A stretch of DNA of 64,000 bases from Microbacterium capsulatum (GTDB taxonomy: Bacteria; Actinomycetota; Actinomycetes; Actinomycetales; Microbacteriaceae): contig NZ_JAVFCB010000002.1 in NCBI RefSeq assembly GCF_030865425.1, positions 62,001 to 126,000 of the forward strand. Direction: 5' to 3'. The notes under the pieces were generated by a model, which saw nothing but the letters and a program-made list of their open reading frames with translations, was not told the origin of the DNA and searched no databases. Made by a program: the position numbers and the translations under genes. Shown in pieces: positions 19,955-29,453 of this stretch. Positions within the stretch are counted from its first letter, which is position 1, and the number at the start of each line of letters is the position of its first letter.

Positions 19955-20035
19955 CGAACTGATTGCGACACACCCCCGGGCCGGAGCGGATGTCATTGTC
20001 GCGGGTCCCGCGCCGGTCTACCGTTGAGCTATCGA

Positions 20036-20056
20036 CCTTCACGCAGTGCTTGAAGG
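20036..20056. promoter_or_regulatory. Dyad upstream of the second MerR gene
   Basis: CCTTCA and TGAAGG arms flank a nine-base spacer, 33 bases before the start of the MerR gene at 20090. The symmetry and position suggest an operator, perhaps for autoregulation by that MerR protein. No clear -35/-10 pair could be placed on it. Confidence 0.4.
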
Positions 20057-20089
20057 AACGCCGTACCGGGAAGACCAGAAGGAGAAGGC

Positions 20090-20638
20090 ATGAGCGCCGA
20101 GGAACGGGGCGACGCACCGTCGTCGTTCGGGGACGATCTCCTCTTCACGGACGGGCTTCCCGCGATGGACGACGAGGTCGGCTACCGCGGTGCGGTGGCC
20201 GCCCGGGCGGCGGGCATCACCTACCGCCAGCTGGACTACTGGGCGCGTACCGAGCTGGTCGTCCCGACCGTCCGCGGCGCCAGCGGATCCGGCTCGCAGC
20301 GCCTCTACGGCTTCCGCGACATCCTCGTGCTCAAGCTCGTCAAGGAGCTGCTGAACACCGGCATCTCGCTGCAGCAGATCCGCACCGCCGTCGACCAGCT
20401 CCGTGCGGCCGGCATCCGCGACCTCGCGGGCACGACGCTCATGAGCGACGGCGCGTCCGTCTACCTGTGCACCTCGAACGACGAGGTGATCGACCTGCTC
20501 AGCCGCGGCCAGGGCGTCTTCGGGATCGCGGTCGGCAAGGTCTTCCACGAGGTCGAGGCGACGCTGGTGGAGTTCGACGCGCTCGTCCCGGAGGCCGAGG
20601 ACGACCTCGCCGCGCGCCGCGCGCGCCGCTCCGCCTGA
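20090..20638 (+). CDS. MerR-family transcriptional regulator (Rv1830-like)
   Basis: A 182-residue MerR protein, the second of the garA-region regulators. The HTH is at residues 32-68 (YRGAVAARAAGITYRQLDYWARTELVVPTVR, then SQRLYGFRDILVLKLVKELL). The region around 100-150 (TTLMSDGASVYLCTSNDEVIDLLSRGQGVFGIAVG) is typical of Rv1830 orthologues. In mycobacteria a DUF151 gene separates the two MerR genes; here a 135-bp intergenic region does. An AGAAGGAGAAGG ribosome site precedes the ATG. Confidence 0.85.
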   Translation: MSAEERGDAPSSFGDDLLFTDGLPAMDDEVGYRGAVAARAAGITYRQLDYWARTELVVPTVRGASGSGSQRLYGFRDILVLKLVKELLNTGISLQQIRTAVDQLRAAGIRDLAGTTLMSDGASVYLCTSNDEVIDLLSRGQGVFGIAVGKVFHEVEATLVEFDALVPEAEDDLAARRARRSA

Positions 20639-20653
20639 GCGCACCGGACCCTA

Positions 20654-20692
20654 CGAGAAGAGCCGGTCCCCCGAGGGGACCGGCTCTTCTCG
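20654..20692. terminator. Strong bidirectional terminator between merR and parA
   Basis: A perfect inverted repeat with 18-base arms (20654-20671 and 20675-20692) and a three-base loop. It lies between convergent genes. It is among the strongest hairpins in the window. Confidence 0.88.
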
Positions 20693-20709
20693 TTCGTGGG
20701 GGTCGCGGC

Positions 20710-21528
20710 TCAGACGCGGGTGTCCTCCGGCAGCGCGATCCGGCCGGTGCGGATCACCCGGTCCAGCAGCGTGTCGAAGTCGGCGGCGAGCTCCTGCGCG
20801 GAGTCGCCCGGCCAGATGTGCAGCGGCTTCGCAGCGCCCTGGGCCTGCTGCAGCGAGGTGCGCTCGGGCAGCTGGGGGCTCAGCACGAGCGGGCCGAACA
20901 TGTCGCGCAGCTCCTTGATCCGGAACTGGTGCTCGATCGACTGCGGGCGGACCCGGTTCACGACGATGCCGAGCGGCTGCAGGCGGGGGGAGAGGCCGCG
21001 GCGGATCTCCTCGATCGCGCGCAGGGCGCGGTCCGCGGCGGCGACCGAGAACAGGCCGGGCTCGGTGACGACCATGACACGGTCGCTCGCGGCCCACGCG
21101 GTGCGGGTGAGCGCGTTCAGCGAGGGGGCGCAGTCGATCAGCACGAGGTCGTAGTCGGCCTCGACGGCGGCGAGCGCCTCCTCGAGCTTCCAGACGTCGC
21201 GGACGCTCGGGTGCGGGCCGTCGAAGTTGATCGCGGACGGGCTGCCGATGAGGACGTCGATCGTGCCGGGGTGCACCTTCGCCCAGCCCGAGGACGTGAT
21301 CGCCTGACGGACCACCTTCTCCTTCGGGTTGGCGAGGACGTCGGCCACGTTGAGCCGGCCGGCGACCTGGATGTCCATGCCGGTGGAGACGTCCGACTGC
21401 GGGTCGAGGTCGACCACGAGCGTGCGGACGCCACGGGCGAACGCCGCCGAGGCGAGACCGAGGGTCACGGTCGTCTTGCCGACACCGCCCTTGAGGGAAC
21501 TGACGCTGAGTACGTGCACGAAGACCAC
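20710..21528 (-). CDS. ParA-family ATPase
   Basis: A 272-residue ParA/Soj-type ATPase with the deviant Walker A motif [11 protein letters not shown] (residues 10-20), the switch DLDPQSDVSTG and Walker B LVLIDCAPSLNALT. There is no HTH and no parB gene beside it, so it is probably not the main chromosome segregation ParA, which usually sits by the origin with parB. It is divergent from pyc. The GTG at 21528 has GGGAAGG four bases upstream; a second GTG three codons in is also possible. Confidence 0.85.
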   Translation of the reverse strand: MVFVHVLSVSSLKGGVGKTTVTLGLASAAFARGVRTLVVDLDPQSDVSTGMDIQVAGRLNVADVLANPKEKVVRQAITSSGWAKVHPGTIDVLIGSPSAINFDGPHPSVRDVWKLEEALAAVEADYDLVLIDCAPSLNALTRTAWAASDRVMVVTEPGLFSVAAADRALRAIEEIRRGLSPRLQPLGIVVNRVRPQSIEHQFRIKELRDMFGPLVLSPQLPERTSLQQAQGAAKPLHIWPGDSAQELAADFDTLLDRVIRTGRIALPEDTRV

Positions 21529-21542
21529 GTTACCTTCCCCTA

Positions 21543-21583
21543 GGCTGAGGAAACACTCAGCCCCCCGATGCGCGATTTGCGCA
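21543..21583. promoter_or_regulatory. Two short dyads in the parA-pyc divergent intergenic region
   Basis: GGCTGAG/CTCAGCC arms with a six-base spacer (21543-21562) and TGCGC/GCGCA arms with a five-base spacer (21569-21583) fill most of the 74-bp gap between two divergent genes. Either could be an operator; no regulator is identified. Confidence 0.35.
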
Positions 21584-21602
21584 ACCAGTGTTCGAGGTGC
21601 CC

Positions 21603-24600
21603 ATGTTCCAGAAGATCCTTGTGGCCAACCGCGGCGAGATCGCGATCCGCGCGTTCAGAGCGGCGTTCGAAGTGGGGGCGCGCACGGTCGCGGTGTTCCC
21701 CTGGGAGGACCGCGGATCCATCCACCGTCAGAAGGCGGACGAGTCGTATCAGATCGGCGAGGTCGGCCATCCGGTGCGCGCCTACCTCGACGTGGACGAG
21801 ATCATCCGCGTGGCGCGGGAGAGCGGCGCGGACGCCATCTACCCGGGCTACGGCTTCCTCTCGGAGAACCCGCAGCTGGCCGCGCGCGCCGCGGAGCACG
21901 GGATCGCCTTCATCGGGCCGCCCGCGCACGTGCTGGAGATGGCCGGCAACAAGGTCACCGCGAAGCACCACGCGATCGCCGCCGGCGTGCCGGTGCTCCG
22001 CTCGACCGAGGCCTCGGACGACGTCGACGAGCTCGTCGCCCAGGCGGAGGGGATCGGCTTCCCGATCTTCGTCAAGGCCGTCGCGGGCGGCGGTGGGCGC
22101 GGCATGCGCCGGGTGGAGTCGATCGGCGAGTTGGCCCCGGCGCTGGCCGAGGCCATGCGCGAGGCGGACAGCGCGTTCGGCGATGCCCGGGTGTTCCTCG
22201 AGCAGGCGGTGCGGCGCCCCCGGCACATCGAGGTGCAGGTGCTCGCGGACGCCACAGGGCACACCGTGCATCTGTTCGAGCGGGACTGCTCGGTGCAGCG
22301 CCGCCATCAGAAGGTGGTCGAGATCGCCCCGGCGCCGAATCTCGACGACGCGATCCGGAAGTCCCTGCACGGCCACGCCGTCGCCTTCGCCCGCTCCATC
22401 GGGTACGTGAACGCGGGCACGGTCGAGTTCCTCCTGGAGACCGAGGGGGAGCGGGCCGGCGAGGTCGTCTTCATCGAGATGAACCCGCGGATCCAGGTCG
22501 AGCACACGGTGACCGAGGAGGTCACCGACGTCGATCTGGTGCAGTCGCAGATGCGGATCGCGGCCGGCGAGACGCTGTCCGACCTGGGGCTGGACCAGGA
22601 CAGCATCCAGCTCCGCGGCGCCGCGCTGCAGTGCCGGATCACCACGGAGGACCCGGCGCAGGGCTTCCGGCCCGACACCGGGCGCATCACGACCTATCGC
22701 TCACCCGGCGGCGCCGGCATCCGCCTCGACGGAGGCACCACCGCGGCCGGCTCGCATATCAGCCCGCACTTCGACTCGATGCTCGCGAAGCTCACCTGCC
22801 GCGGCCGGGACTTCCCGGCGGCGGTCGCGCGCGCCAAACGCGCTCTCGCCGAGTACCGCATCCGCGGCGTCGCCACCAACATCCCGTTCCTGCGTGCCGT
22901 GCTCGACGACCCGGCGTTCGTCGCCGGCGACGTGTCCACGCTGTTCATCGAGGAGCGGCCGGAACTGCTGACCAGCAACCCGTCCAGGGACCGGGCGACC
23001 CGGCTGCTGAACTGGCTCGGCGACGTCACGGTGAACAAGCCGTACGGGGAGAAGCCGCTGTCGCCCTCGCCGGGCAGCAAACTCCCGAAGATCGACTTGA
23101 GCGGCGAGCCGCCGGCGGGCTCCCGCGAGCGGCTGCTGCGGCTGGGCCCCGAGGGCTTCGCGCGGGCCCTGCGCGAGCAGACCGCGCTCGCGGTGACCGA
23201 GACGACCTTCCGCGACGCCCATCAGTCCCTCCTCGCGACGCGCGTGCGCACCCGCGACCTGGTGCGCGTCGGCCCGCACGTGGCCCGGATGACGCCGCAG
23301 CTGCTGTCCGTCGAGGCGTGGGGCGGTGCGACCTACGACGTCGCGCTGCGCTTCCTCGCCGAGGATCCGTGGGAGCGCCTCGAGGCGGTGCGCACGGCGA
23401 TGCCGAACATCCCGATCCAGATGCTGCTGCGCGGACGCAACACCGTCGGGTACACGCCGCGGCCCGTCGAGGTCACGAATGCCTTCGTGCGCGAGGCGGC
23501 GTCGACCGGGGTGGACATCTTCCGCATCTTCGACGCGCTCAACGACGTCTCCCAGATGCGCCCCGCGATCGACGCCGTGCGGGAGACCGGCACCGCGGTC
23601 GCCGAGGTCGCACTCTGCTACACCGGCGACCTGCTGGATCCGGCGGAGAGCCTCTACACCCTCGACTACTACTTGCGTCTCGCGGAGCAGATCGTCGACT
23701 CCGGTGCGCACATCCTGGCGATCAAGGACATGGCGGGGCTGCTCCGGCCCGCGGCCGCCGCGCGACTCGTCACCGCGCTGCGCGAGCGGTTCGACCTGCC
23801 CGTCCACCTGCACACGCACGACACCGCGGGCGGGCAGCTGGCGACGCTGCTGGCCGCCAGCGCGGCCGGCGTCGACGCCGTCGACGCCGCCGCCGCGCCG
23901 ATGTCCGGCACGACGAGCCAGCCGTCGCTGTCGGCGCTCGTCGCGGCCCTCGCGCACACCGAGCGCGACACCGGACTCGATCTGCAGGCGGTCGGCGACC
24001 TGGAGCCGTACTGGGAGGGCGTGCGCCACCTCTATCGCCCCTTCGAGTCGGGGCTGCCCGCGCCGACGGGACGCGTGTACCACCACGAGATCCCGGGAGG
24101 GCAGCTGTCGAACCTGCGGCAGCAGGCCATCGCGCTGGGCCTGGCGGACAGCTTCGAACGCATCGAGGACATGTACGCCGCCGCGGATCGGATCCTCGGC
24201 CGGATCCCCAAGGTCACTCCGTCCTCGAAGGTCGTCGGCGACCTCGCCCTGGCGCTCGTGGCCGCCGGAGCCGACCCTCGGGACTTCGAGCAGAACCCAC
24301 AGAACTACGACATCCCCGATTCGGTGATCGGATTCATGGCCGGCGAGCTGGGAGACCTGCCCGGCGGATGGCCGGAGCCGTTCCGCACGAAGGTGCTGGC
24401 GGGACGCCGGGTGTCGATCGACGTCGTCCCGATCACCGCGGAGGAGCGGCGTGCGCTCGAAGGCGAGAGCCTCGAACGGCGGCAGGCGCTGAACCGCCTG
24501 CTCTTCCCGGGACCGGCGGCGGAGTTCGAGCGCAACCGCGCCGCCTACGGCGATCTGTCCGCACTCGGCACCCCGGACTACCTCTACGGTCTGGTTCCGG

Positions 24601-25010
24601 GCGAGGAGCATGTCGCGGAGATCGATCCCGGCGTGCAGCTCTTCGTGGGTCTCGAGGCCATCGGCGAAGCGGACGAGAAGGGCATCCGCACCGTGATGAC
24701 CACCCTCAACGGCCAGCTGCGGCCGGTGTTCGTGCGGGACCGCTCCCTCAAGGTCGTCGTGCACGAGGCGGAGAAGGCCGACGCGTCCCAGCCGGGCCAG
24801 GTCTCCGCGCCGTTCTCCGGCGTGGTCACGCTGAAGGCCGCACTCGGCGCATCCGTGCAGGCGGGGGAGCCGGTCGCGTCGATCGAGGCGATGAAGATGG
24901 AGGCGGCGATCACCGCCCCTGTCGACGGCGTCGTGGAGAGGCTCGTGATCGCGGCCACGCAGCAGGTCGACGCGGGTGACCTTTTGGTCGTCATCCGCCC
25001 GGCCCGTTAG
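21603..25010 (+). CDS. pyc: Pyruvate carboxylase
   Basis: Biotin enzyme making oxaloacetate from pyruvate, the anaplerotic entry to the TCA cycle. The 1135 residues contain the biotin carboxylase domain (residues 1-450, ATP-grasp loop KAVAGGGGRGMR), the carboxyltransferase domain from about 530 (TETTFRDAHQSLLATRVRT, metal ligands in HLHTHDTAGG), and the biotinyl domain with the acceptor lysine K1098 in EAMKMEA. The ATG at 21603 has GAGG five bases upstream; a GTG five codons earlier is possible but less well placed. Confidence 0.95.
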   Translation: MFQKILVANRGEIAIRAFRAAFEVGARTVAVFPWEDRGSIHRQKADESYQIGEVGHPVRAYLDVDEIIRVARESGADAIYPGYGFLSENPQLAARAAEHGIAFIGPPAHVLEMAGNKVTAKHHAIAAGVPVLRSTEASDDVDELVAQAEGIGFPIFVKAVAGGGGRGMRRVESIGELAPALAEAMREADSAFGDARVFLEQAVRRPRHIEVQVLADATGHTVHLFERDCSVQRRHQKVVEIAPAPNLDDAIRKSLHGHAVAFARSIGYVNAGTVEFLLETEGERAGEVVFIEMNPRIQVEHTVTEEVTDVDLVQSQMRIAAGETLSDLGLDQDSIQLRGAALQCRITTEDPAQGFRPDTGRITTYRSPGGAGIRLDGGTTAAGSHISPHFDSMLAKLTCRGRDFPAAVARAKRALAEYRIRGVATNIPFLRAVLDDPAFVAGDVSTLFIEERPELLTSNPSRDRATRLLNWLGDVTVNKPYGEKPLSPSPGSKLPKIDLSGEPPAGSRERLLRLGPEGFARALREQTALAVTETTFRDAHQSLLATRVRTRDLVRVGPHVARMTPQLLSVEAWGGATYDVALRFLAEDPWERLEAVRTAMPNIPIQMLLRGRNTVGYTPRPVEVTNAFVREAASTGVDIFRIFDALNDVSQMRPAIDAVRETGTAVAEVALCYTGDLLDPAESLYTLDYYLRLAEQIVDSGAHILAIKDMAGLLRPAAAARLVTALRERFDLPVHLHTHDTAGGQLATLLAASAAGVDAVDAAAAPMSGTTSQPSLSALVAALAHTERDTGLDLQAVGDLEPYWEGVRHLYRPFESGLPAPTGRVYHHEIPGGQLSNLRQQAIALGLADSFERIEDMYAAADRILGRIPKVTPSSKVVGDLALALVAAGADPRDFEQNPQNYDIPDSVIGFMAGELGDLPGGWPEPFRTKVLAGRRVSIDVVPITAEERRALEGESLERRQALNRLLFPGPAAEFERNRAAYGDLSALGTPDYLYGLVPGEEHVAEIDPGVQLFVGLEAIGEADEKGIRTVMTTLNGQLRPVFVRDRSLKVVVHEAEKADASQPGQVSAPFSGVVTLKAALGASVQAGEPVASIEAMKMEAAITAPVDGVVERLVIAATQQVDAGDLLVVIRPAR

Positions 25011-25063
25011 CCTGGTCCGGGCGACGCGCTCGTGAACGAGGCGTTCCCGGGGAGAACATCACC

Positions 25064-26860
25064 ATGAGCACAGAACGCAGGAATCCGCATCCCGAGGACG
25101 CCGAGGACACTCTCGGCGTCCTCGACAGCGCGGGTGCCATCGACACGGCCGGCATCGGCCTGCTCGGCGACGCGACCGCGCAGGTCGCGGTCGAGCTGCC
25201 GACCCCGGACGAGGACGACCTCGTCGACGACGACGACGTGATCGGCGGCGAGTCGTACACGGATCTCGTGCTCGACGCGGACGCGCTCGTGCTCGAGGCG
25301 GACGGCATCGGCCGGATCCACGACGGCGCCGACATCGTGATCGAGATCCCTGCGGTGCCCGTCGAGGTCGTCGTCGCCGAGATCGTGGACGACGAGGACG
25401 CCTCGGAGGAGGATTCCGCGGACGACGAGGCGCAGGACGCCCTCGCGACCGCAGTCGCCGATGCGTCGGCGTTCGAGGACGCCTCCGCGTTCGCCGAGGC
25501 CGAGCCCGCGTCCGCTGAGCCGGAGGACGTCGCGCCGGTGGACGCCGTCGAGGACCTCGACGCCGCCGACGACGCGCCGGAGGACGGTGCGGGCGAGGCC
25601 GAGCCCGACGGCGAGGACGCGATCGACGAGCACGAGCCGGACGAGTCGGTGCTCGCGCCGTTCGAGCCCGCCGCGGCCGTCGCGCCCTCATGGCATCCGT
25701 GGCTCGTCGAGGCCGAGGCCGAGGCCGAGGCCGCTGCTGCTGCCGCCGAGCCCGCGGCACCGGTCTTCGCGCCGATGCCGGTCCGGCCGGCGCCGCCCGT
25801 GCCGATGCCCGTCGTCGCCGAGCCCGTGACCGAGGAGGAGATCGTGACCCCCGAACCCGCGCACGTCCCCGAGTCCGAGCTGGCTCCGCGGCGCCTCGAT
25901 CAGTTCGGCGACCGCGAGCGCGAGAGCGCCGACCTGCTGACCGCGGACCGCCTGCTCGACCCGCACCAGCTCGCCAAGCCCGAACCCGAGGGACTGTGGA
26001 GCCACCTGCTCTACACGGTCTCCGGACGCCGGATCAACATCGGCGACGGCAAGCGCGCCAAGGAGCGCAAGGCTCTGAACGCCCGCATCGCGGCCCCGCT
26101 GACCGGCTCGGCCCGGTTCGTGCCGGTGCTGTCCCGCAAGGGCGGGGTGGGCAAGACCACCGTCACCGCCCTGCTCGGGATGGCGCTCGCCGACGCGCGC
26201 GAGGACCGCGTGATCGCGGTCGACGCGAACCCGGACCGCGGCACGCTCGCCGACCGGATCTCCCGCACGACCGGCAAGACCGTGCGCGACCTCGTCCGGA
26301 TCCACGACCAGGTCAGCGGGTACCACGACATCTCGGCCGTGGTCTCCCGCGACGGCACGCGCCTGGACGTGCTCGCGTCCGACGCCGATCCGCACATCTC
26401 CGAGGCGTTCAACGACGTCGACTACGAGCAGGTCGCCTCGGTCGCCGCGCACTACTACTCGCTCGTGCTCACCGACACCGGCACCGGCATCGTGCACTCC
26501 GTGATGGGGGCCACGCTCGACCGGGCCGACACGATCGTGATCGTCGCCGGCCTCAGCGTGGACGAGGCCCGGCTGGCCTCCGAGACGCTCACCTGGCTCG
26601 AGGCGAACGGCCACGCCGACAAGGTGCGCCGGGCGGTCGTGGTGCTCAACCAGTCCACCCCCGGCAGCCCCCTGGTGCGCCTGGACGAGTTGGAGGCGCA
26701 CTTCCGCACCCGTGTCGCGCACGTCCTGCGGATCCCGTACGACCCGCAGATCGCGGCCGGCAGCGCGATCGCCTTCCCGGCGCTGCAGCCGGAGACGCGC
26801 CGGGCCGCGCGCGAGCTCGCCGCGATCGTCGTCGAGGGCCTCCGGGCGCAGGCCGCCTGA
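25064..26860 (+). CDS. MinD/ParA-like ATPase with long acidic N-terminal region (EspI-like architecture)
   Basis: A 598-residue protein. Residues 1-310 are low-complexity and very acidic, with Ala/Pro-rich stretches ([15 protein letters not shown]). Residues 311-345 carry [19 protein letters not shown] and a basic linker, and the ATPase domain begins at about 350 with the deviant Walker [12 protein letters not shown] (357-367). Aspartates at [11 protein letters not shown] and LVLTDTGTG are the other nucleotide-site motifs. The acidic tail plus basic linker plus MinD domain resembles EspI-type ATPases of type VII secretion, but no ESX gene is nearby. Its stop overlaps the def start (TGATG), so it is expressed with deformylase. 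Confidence 0.8.
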   Translation: MSTERRNPHPEDAEDTLGVLDSAGAIDTAGIGLLGDATAQVAVELPTPDEDDLVDDDDVIGGESYTDLVLDADALVLEADGIGRIHDGADIVIEIPAVPVEVVVAEIVDDEDASEEDSADDEAQDALATAVADASAFEDASAFAEAEPASAEPEDVAPVDAVEDLDAADDAPEDGAGEAEPDGEDAIDEHEPDESVLAPFEPAAAVAPSWHPWLVEAEAEAEAAAAAAEPAAPVFAPMPVRPAPPVPMPVVAEPVTEEEIVTPEPAHVPESELAPRRLDQFGDRERESADLLTADRLLDPHQLAKPEPEGLWSHLLYTVSGRRINIGDGKRAKERKALNARIAAPLTGSARFVPVLSRKGGVGKTTVTALLGMALADAREDRVIAVDANPDRGTLADRISRTTGKTVRDLVRIHDQVSGYHDISAVVSRDGTRLDVLASDADPHISEAFNDVDYEQVASVAAHYYSLVLTDTGTGIVHSVMGATLDRADTIVIVAGLSVDEARLASETLTWLEANGHADKVRRAVVVLNQSTPGSPLVRLDELEAHFRTRVAHVLRIPYDPQIAAGSAIAFPALQPETRRAARELAAIVVEGLRAQAA

Positions 26861-27351
26861 TGACGGTCCGCGAGATCCGCCTGTTCGGCGACCCGGTGCT
26901 GCGCACGGTCTGCGCGCCGATCGAGACCATCGACGACGGCGTGCGCGCCCTCGTCGCCGACCTCGTCGACAGCGTCGAGCTGCCGGGCCGGGCGGGCGTC
27001 GCCGCTCCGCAGATCGGAGTCTCGCTGCGCGCGTTCAGCTACAACATCGACGGCGACATCGGCTATGTGCTGAACCCGGTCCTCGTCGAGGTGCGCGGCG
27101 AGCCCGTGCCCACGGGCGAGGGCTGCCTGTCGGTTCCCGGTCTCTGGCACGAGGCGCTGCGTTATCCGTGGGCGCGCGTCGAGGGGATCGACCTGGACGG
27201 CGAACCGGTCGAGCTGGAGGGCGAAGGACTGCTCGCGCAGGCGCTGCAGCACGAGACCGATCACCTCGACGGCAAGGTCTATCTCTCCCGTCTGGATCCG
27301 GCGACCCGCAAGGTCGCGATGCGCGAGGTCCGCGAGAGCTCCTGGTTCTGA
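26860..27351 (+). CDS. def: Peptide deformylase
   Basis: Metallo-hydrolase that removes the formyl group from new proteins. The 163-residue product has all three motifs: [11 protein letters not shown] (motif I), EGCLSVPG with the metal cysteine (motif II) and QHETDHLDG with the two metal histidines and catalytic glutamate (motif III). The start overlaps the upstream ATPase stop by one base. Transcription runs into a repeat-and-hairpin region and toward the convergent fadD15. Confidence 0.95.
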   Translation: MTVREIRLFGDPVLRTVCAPIETIDDGVRALVADLVDSVELPGRAGVAAPQIGVSLRAFSYNIDGDIGYVLNPVLVEVRGEPVPTGEGCLSVPGLWHEALRYPWARVEGIDLDGEPVELEGEGLLAQALQHETDHLDGKVYLSRLDPATRKVAMREVRESSWF

Positions 27352-27355
27352 CACC

Positions 27356-27546
27356 CTTCCGCCGGGGTCGTGAGCGAGGACGCCGGAGGCGACCGAGACG
27401 AACTTCCGCCGGGGTCGTTCAGCGAGGACGCCGGAGGCGACCGAGACGAAATTCCGCCGGGGTCGTTGAGCGAGGACGCCGGACGCGGCCGAGACGAACT
27501 TCCGCCGGGGTCGTTGAGCGAGGACGCCGGAGGCGACCGAGACGAA
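27356..27546. repeat. Four tandem copies of a 47-48 bp intergenic repeat
   Basis: The unit runs from TTCCGCCGGGGTCGTTGAGC through CGAGGACGCCGGAGGCGACC to GAGACGAA; copies begin near 27357, 27404, 27452 and 27500. Copy 1 is one base shorter and copy 3 has a few substitutions. Because the period is 48, one frame stays open and would read a 16-residue repeat (SEDAGGDRDE plus LPPGS), but no start signal or family supports a protein. A related GTTGAGCGAGCGCAGCGAG element lies after the DAHP synthase gene near 38965. Confidence 0.85.
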
Positions 27547-27580
27547 ACGCGGGTTCCCGCAGGACACCGCGTTTCGTCTC
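27539..27580. terminator. Hairpin between def and fadD15
   Basis: GAGACGAAACGCGG (27539-27552) pairs perfectly with CCGCGTTTCGTCTC (27567-27580) across a 14-base loop, at the end of the tandem repeat and between convergent genes. A bidirectional terminator is likely. Confidence 0.65.
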
Positions 27581-27626
27581 GCGCCTCGCTGCGCTCGGGG
27601 CTCGCTCGACGACACCGGGCGAACGC

Positions 27627-29453
27627 TCAGCCCAGTGGGACCGTCGTCGTCGCGGTGGTCTCGTTGTAGATCTCGGCGATCTGCGGGGCGAAGTCCTTCA
27701 GGATCACGTTGCGCTTGATCGACATCTTCGGGGTCAGGTGCCCGCTCGCCTCGGTCCACTCGCTCGGCAGGATCGCGAACTTGCGGATCGACTCGGCGCG
27801 GGAGACCCGGTCGTTCGCGGTGTCGATCGCGCGCTGCACCTCGGCGCGCACGGCGTCGTTCGTCGCCGCGGCGGCCAGCGACATGTCGGCGGGCAGGCCG
27901 TTGTTCGCGAGCCAGCTCGGCAGCATCTCCGGGTCGAGGGTGACCAGCGCCGAGATGAACGGCTTCGCATCGCCCACCACGACCACCTGACCCACGATCG
28001 GGTTGGCGCGGATCGGATCCTCGAGGGCGGCGGGGGAGACGTTCTTGCCGCCGGCGGTGACGATGATCTCCTTCTTCCGGCCCGTGATCGTGAGGAAGCC
28101 CTCGTCGTCGAACGAGCCGAGGTCGCCGGTGCGGAACCAGCCGTCATGGAACGCGTCCGCGGTCGCCTCGGGGTTGTTCCAGTACTCCGCGAAGACGTTG
28201 ACGCCGCGGACCTCGATCTCGCCGTCGTCGGCAAGGCGGATGCCGACGCCGGGCAGGGCGGGGCCGACCGTGCCGATCTTGGACTTGTGCGCGACGTTCA
28301 CGGTCGCCGGGGCCGTGGTCTCGGTCAGGCCGTAGCCCTCCAGGATCACCACGCCGAGGCTGTGGAAGAAGTGCCCCAGGCGTGCGCCGAGCGGCGCGGA
28401 TCCCGAGATCGCGTACGTCACATTGCCGCCCATCGCCTCGCGCAGCTTGGAGTACACGAGCCGGTCGAACAGGGCGAACCTGATCTTCATCCCGAACGGG
28501 ATCTTCGCACCCTCCTCGAGCAGGCGGGAGTGCTCGATCGCGGTGGCCGCGGCCGCGCGGAAGATCTTGCCCTTGCCACCGGACTCGGCCTTCTGCTCCG
28601 CCGAGTTGTAGACCTTCTCGAACACGCGCGGCACCGCGAGCAGGAAGGTCGGCTTGAAGGATCCGAGCGCCGGCAGCAGCTGCTTGGTGTCGGGCTGGTG
28701 ACCGGTGCGGACGCCAGCGTGGATGTCCAGGATCGAGATGAACCGGGCGAACACGTGCGCGGTCGTGATGAACAGGACGGTCGAGGCGCCCGGGGTCGAC
28801 ACGACGTCGTCGAGAGACTTCGCGGCGTTGCGCGACAGCTCGACGAAGTTGCTGTGCGTGAGCACGCAGCCCTTGGGGCGGCCGGTCGAGCCGGACGTGT
28901 AGATGAGCGTGGCGATGTCGGCGCCGTTCGCGATGCTGCGGCGACGCTCGATCTCCTCGTCCGCGACGTCGGCGCCCTGTGCGGTGAGGTGCTCGATCGC
29001 ACCGAGGTGCATCTGCCACACCTCGCGGACGAGGGGGAGGTCGCCGCGCACCTCGTCGAAGCGCGCGAAATGCTCGGGCGACTCGACCATCAGCGCGGTC
29101 GCGCCGGAGTCCTCCAGGATCCACTGGATCTGCGAGGGCGAGCTGGTCTCGTAGATCGGCACCATCACCGCGCCGGCGTAGAACAGTGCGAAGTCGACGA
29201 GTGTCCACTCGTAGGTGGTGCGGGCGAGGAAGCCGACCTTCTCGCCGGGCTGTACGCCGGCGGCGGCGAAGCCCTTCGCGAGCGCAACCACGGCGGCACG
29301 GAAGTCGCTCGCGGCGATGTCGCGCCAGCCCGCGCTGTCCGGCACGGAGAACAGGGCGAGGTTGGGGGTCTTCGCGACCCGCTGTTCGAGGAGGTCGGTG
29401 ATGTTGTCCTCGGGCGCGGCGGGGACGATCGCGGGGACTTCGAACTGGATCAC
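27627..29453 (-). CDS. fadD15: Long-chain acyl-CoA synthetase (FadD15-like)
   Basis: A 608-residue AMP-forming fatty acyl-CoA synthetase that activates long-chain fatty acids. The P-loop LIYTSGSTGRPKG is at residues 183-195, GYGLTETTAP is the A5-type motif, and TGDLGSFDDEGFLTITGRKKEIIVTAGGKNVSP covers the hinge and adenylate-binding motifs. The start is GTG at 29453 with AAGGAG five bases upstream. It is divergent from plsC, so fatty-acid activation and phospholipid acylation genes sit side by side, as in Mycobacterium (Rv2187/Rv2182c). Confidence 0.93.
   Translation of the reverse strand: MIQFEVPAIVPAAPEDNITDLLEQRVAKTPNLALFSVPDSAGWRDIAASDFRAAVVALAKGFAAAGVQPGEKVGFLARTTYEWTLVDFALFYAGAVMVPIYETSSPSQIQWILEDSGATALMVESPEHFARFDEVRGDLPLVREVWQMHLGAIEHLTAQGADVADEEIERRRSIANGADIATLIYTSGSTGRPKGCVLTHSNFVELSRNAAKSLDDVVSTPGASTVLFITTAHVFARFISILDIHAGVRTGHQPDTKQLLPALGSFKPTFLLAVPRVFEKVYNSAEQKAESGGKGKIFRAAAATAIEHSRLLEEGAKIPFGMKIRFALFDRLVYSKLREAMGGNVTYAISGSAPLGARLGHFFHSLGVVILEGYGLTETTAPATVNVAHKSKIGTVGPALPGVGIRLADDGEIEVRGVNVFAEYWNNPEATADAFHDGWFRTGDLGSFDDEGFLTITGRKKEIIVTAGGKNVSPAALEDPIRANPIVGQVVVVGDAKPFISALVTLDPEMLPSWLANNGLPADMSLAAAATNDAVRAEVQRAIDTANDRVSRAESIRKFAILPSEWTEASGHLTPKMSIKRNVILKDFAPQIAEIYNETTATTTVPLG

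Noticed and set aside
27356-27546. CRISPR-like array
   Set aside because: The copies are directly adjacent, without unique spacers, and there are no cas genes.
27370-27669. Possible 99-residue protein with a 16-residue acidic repeat
   Set aside because: It lies wholly in a convergent intergenic repeat, has no ribosome site, and runs into the end of fadD15 on the other strand; treated as a DNA repeat.
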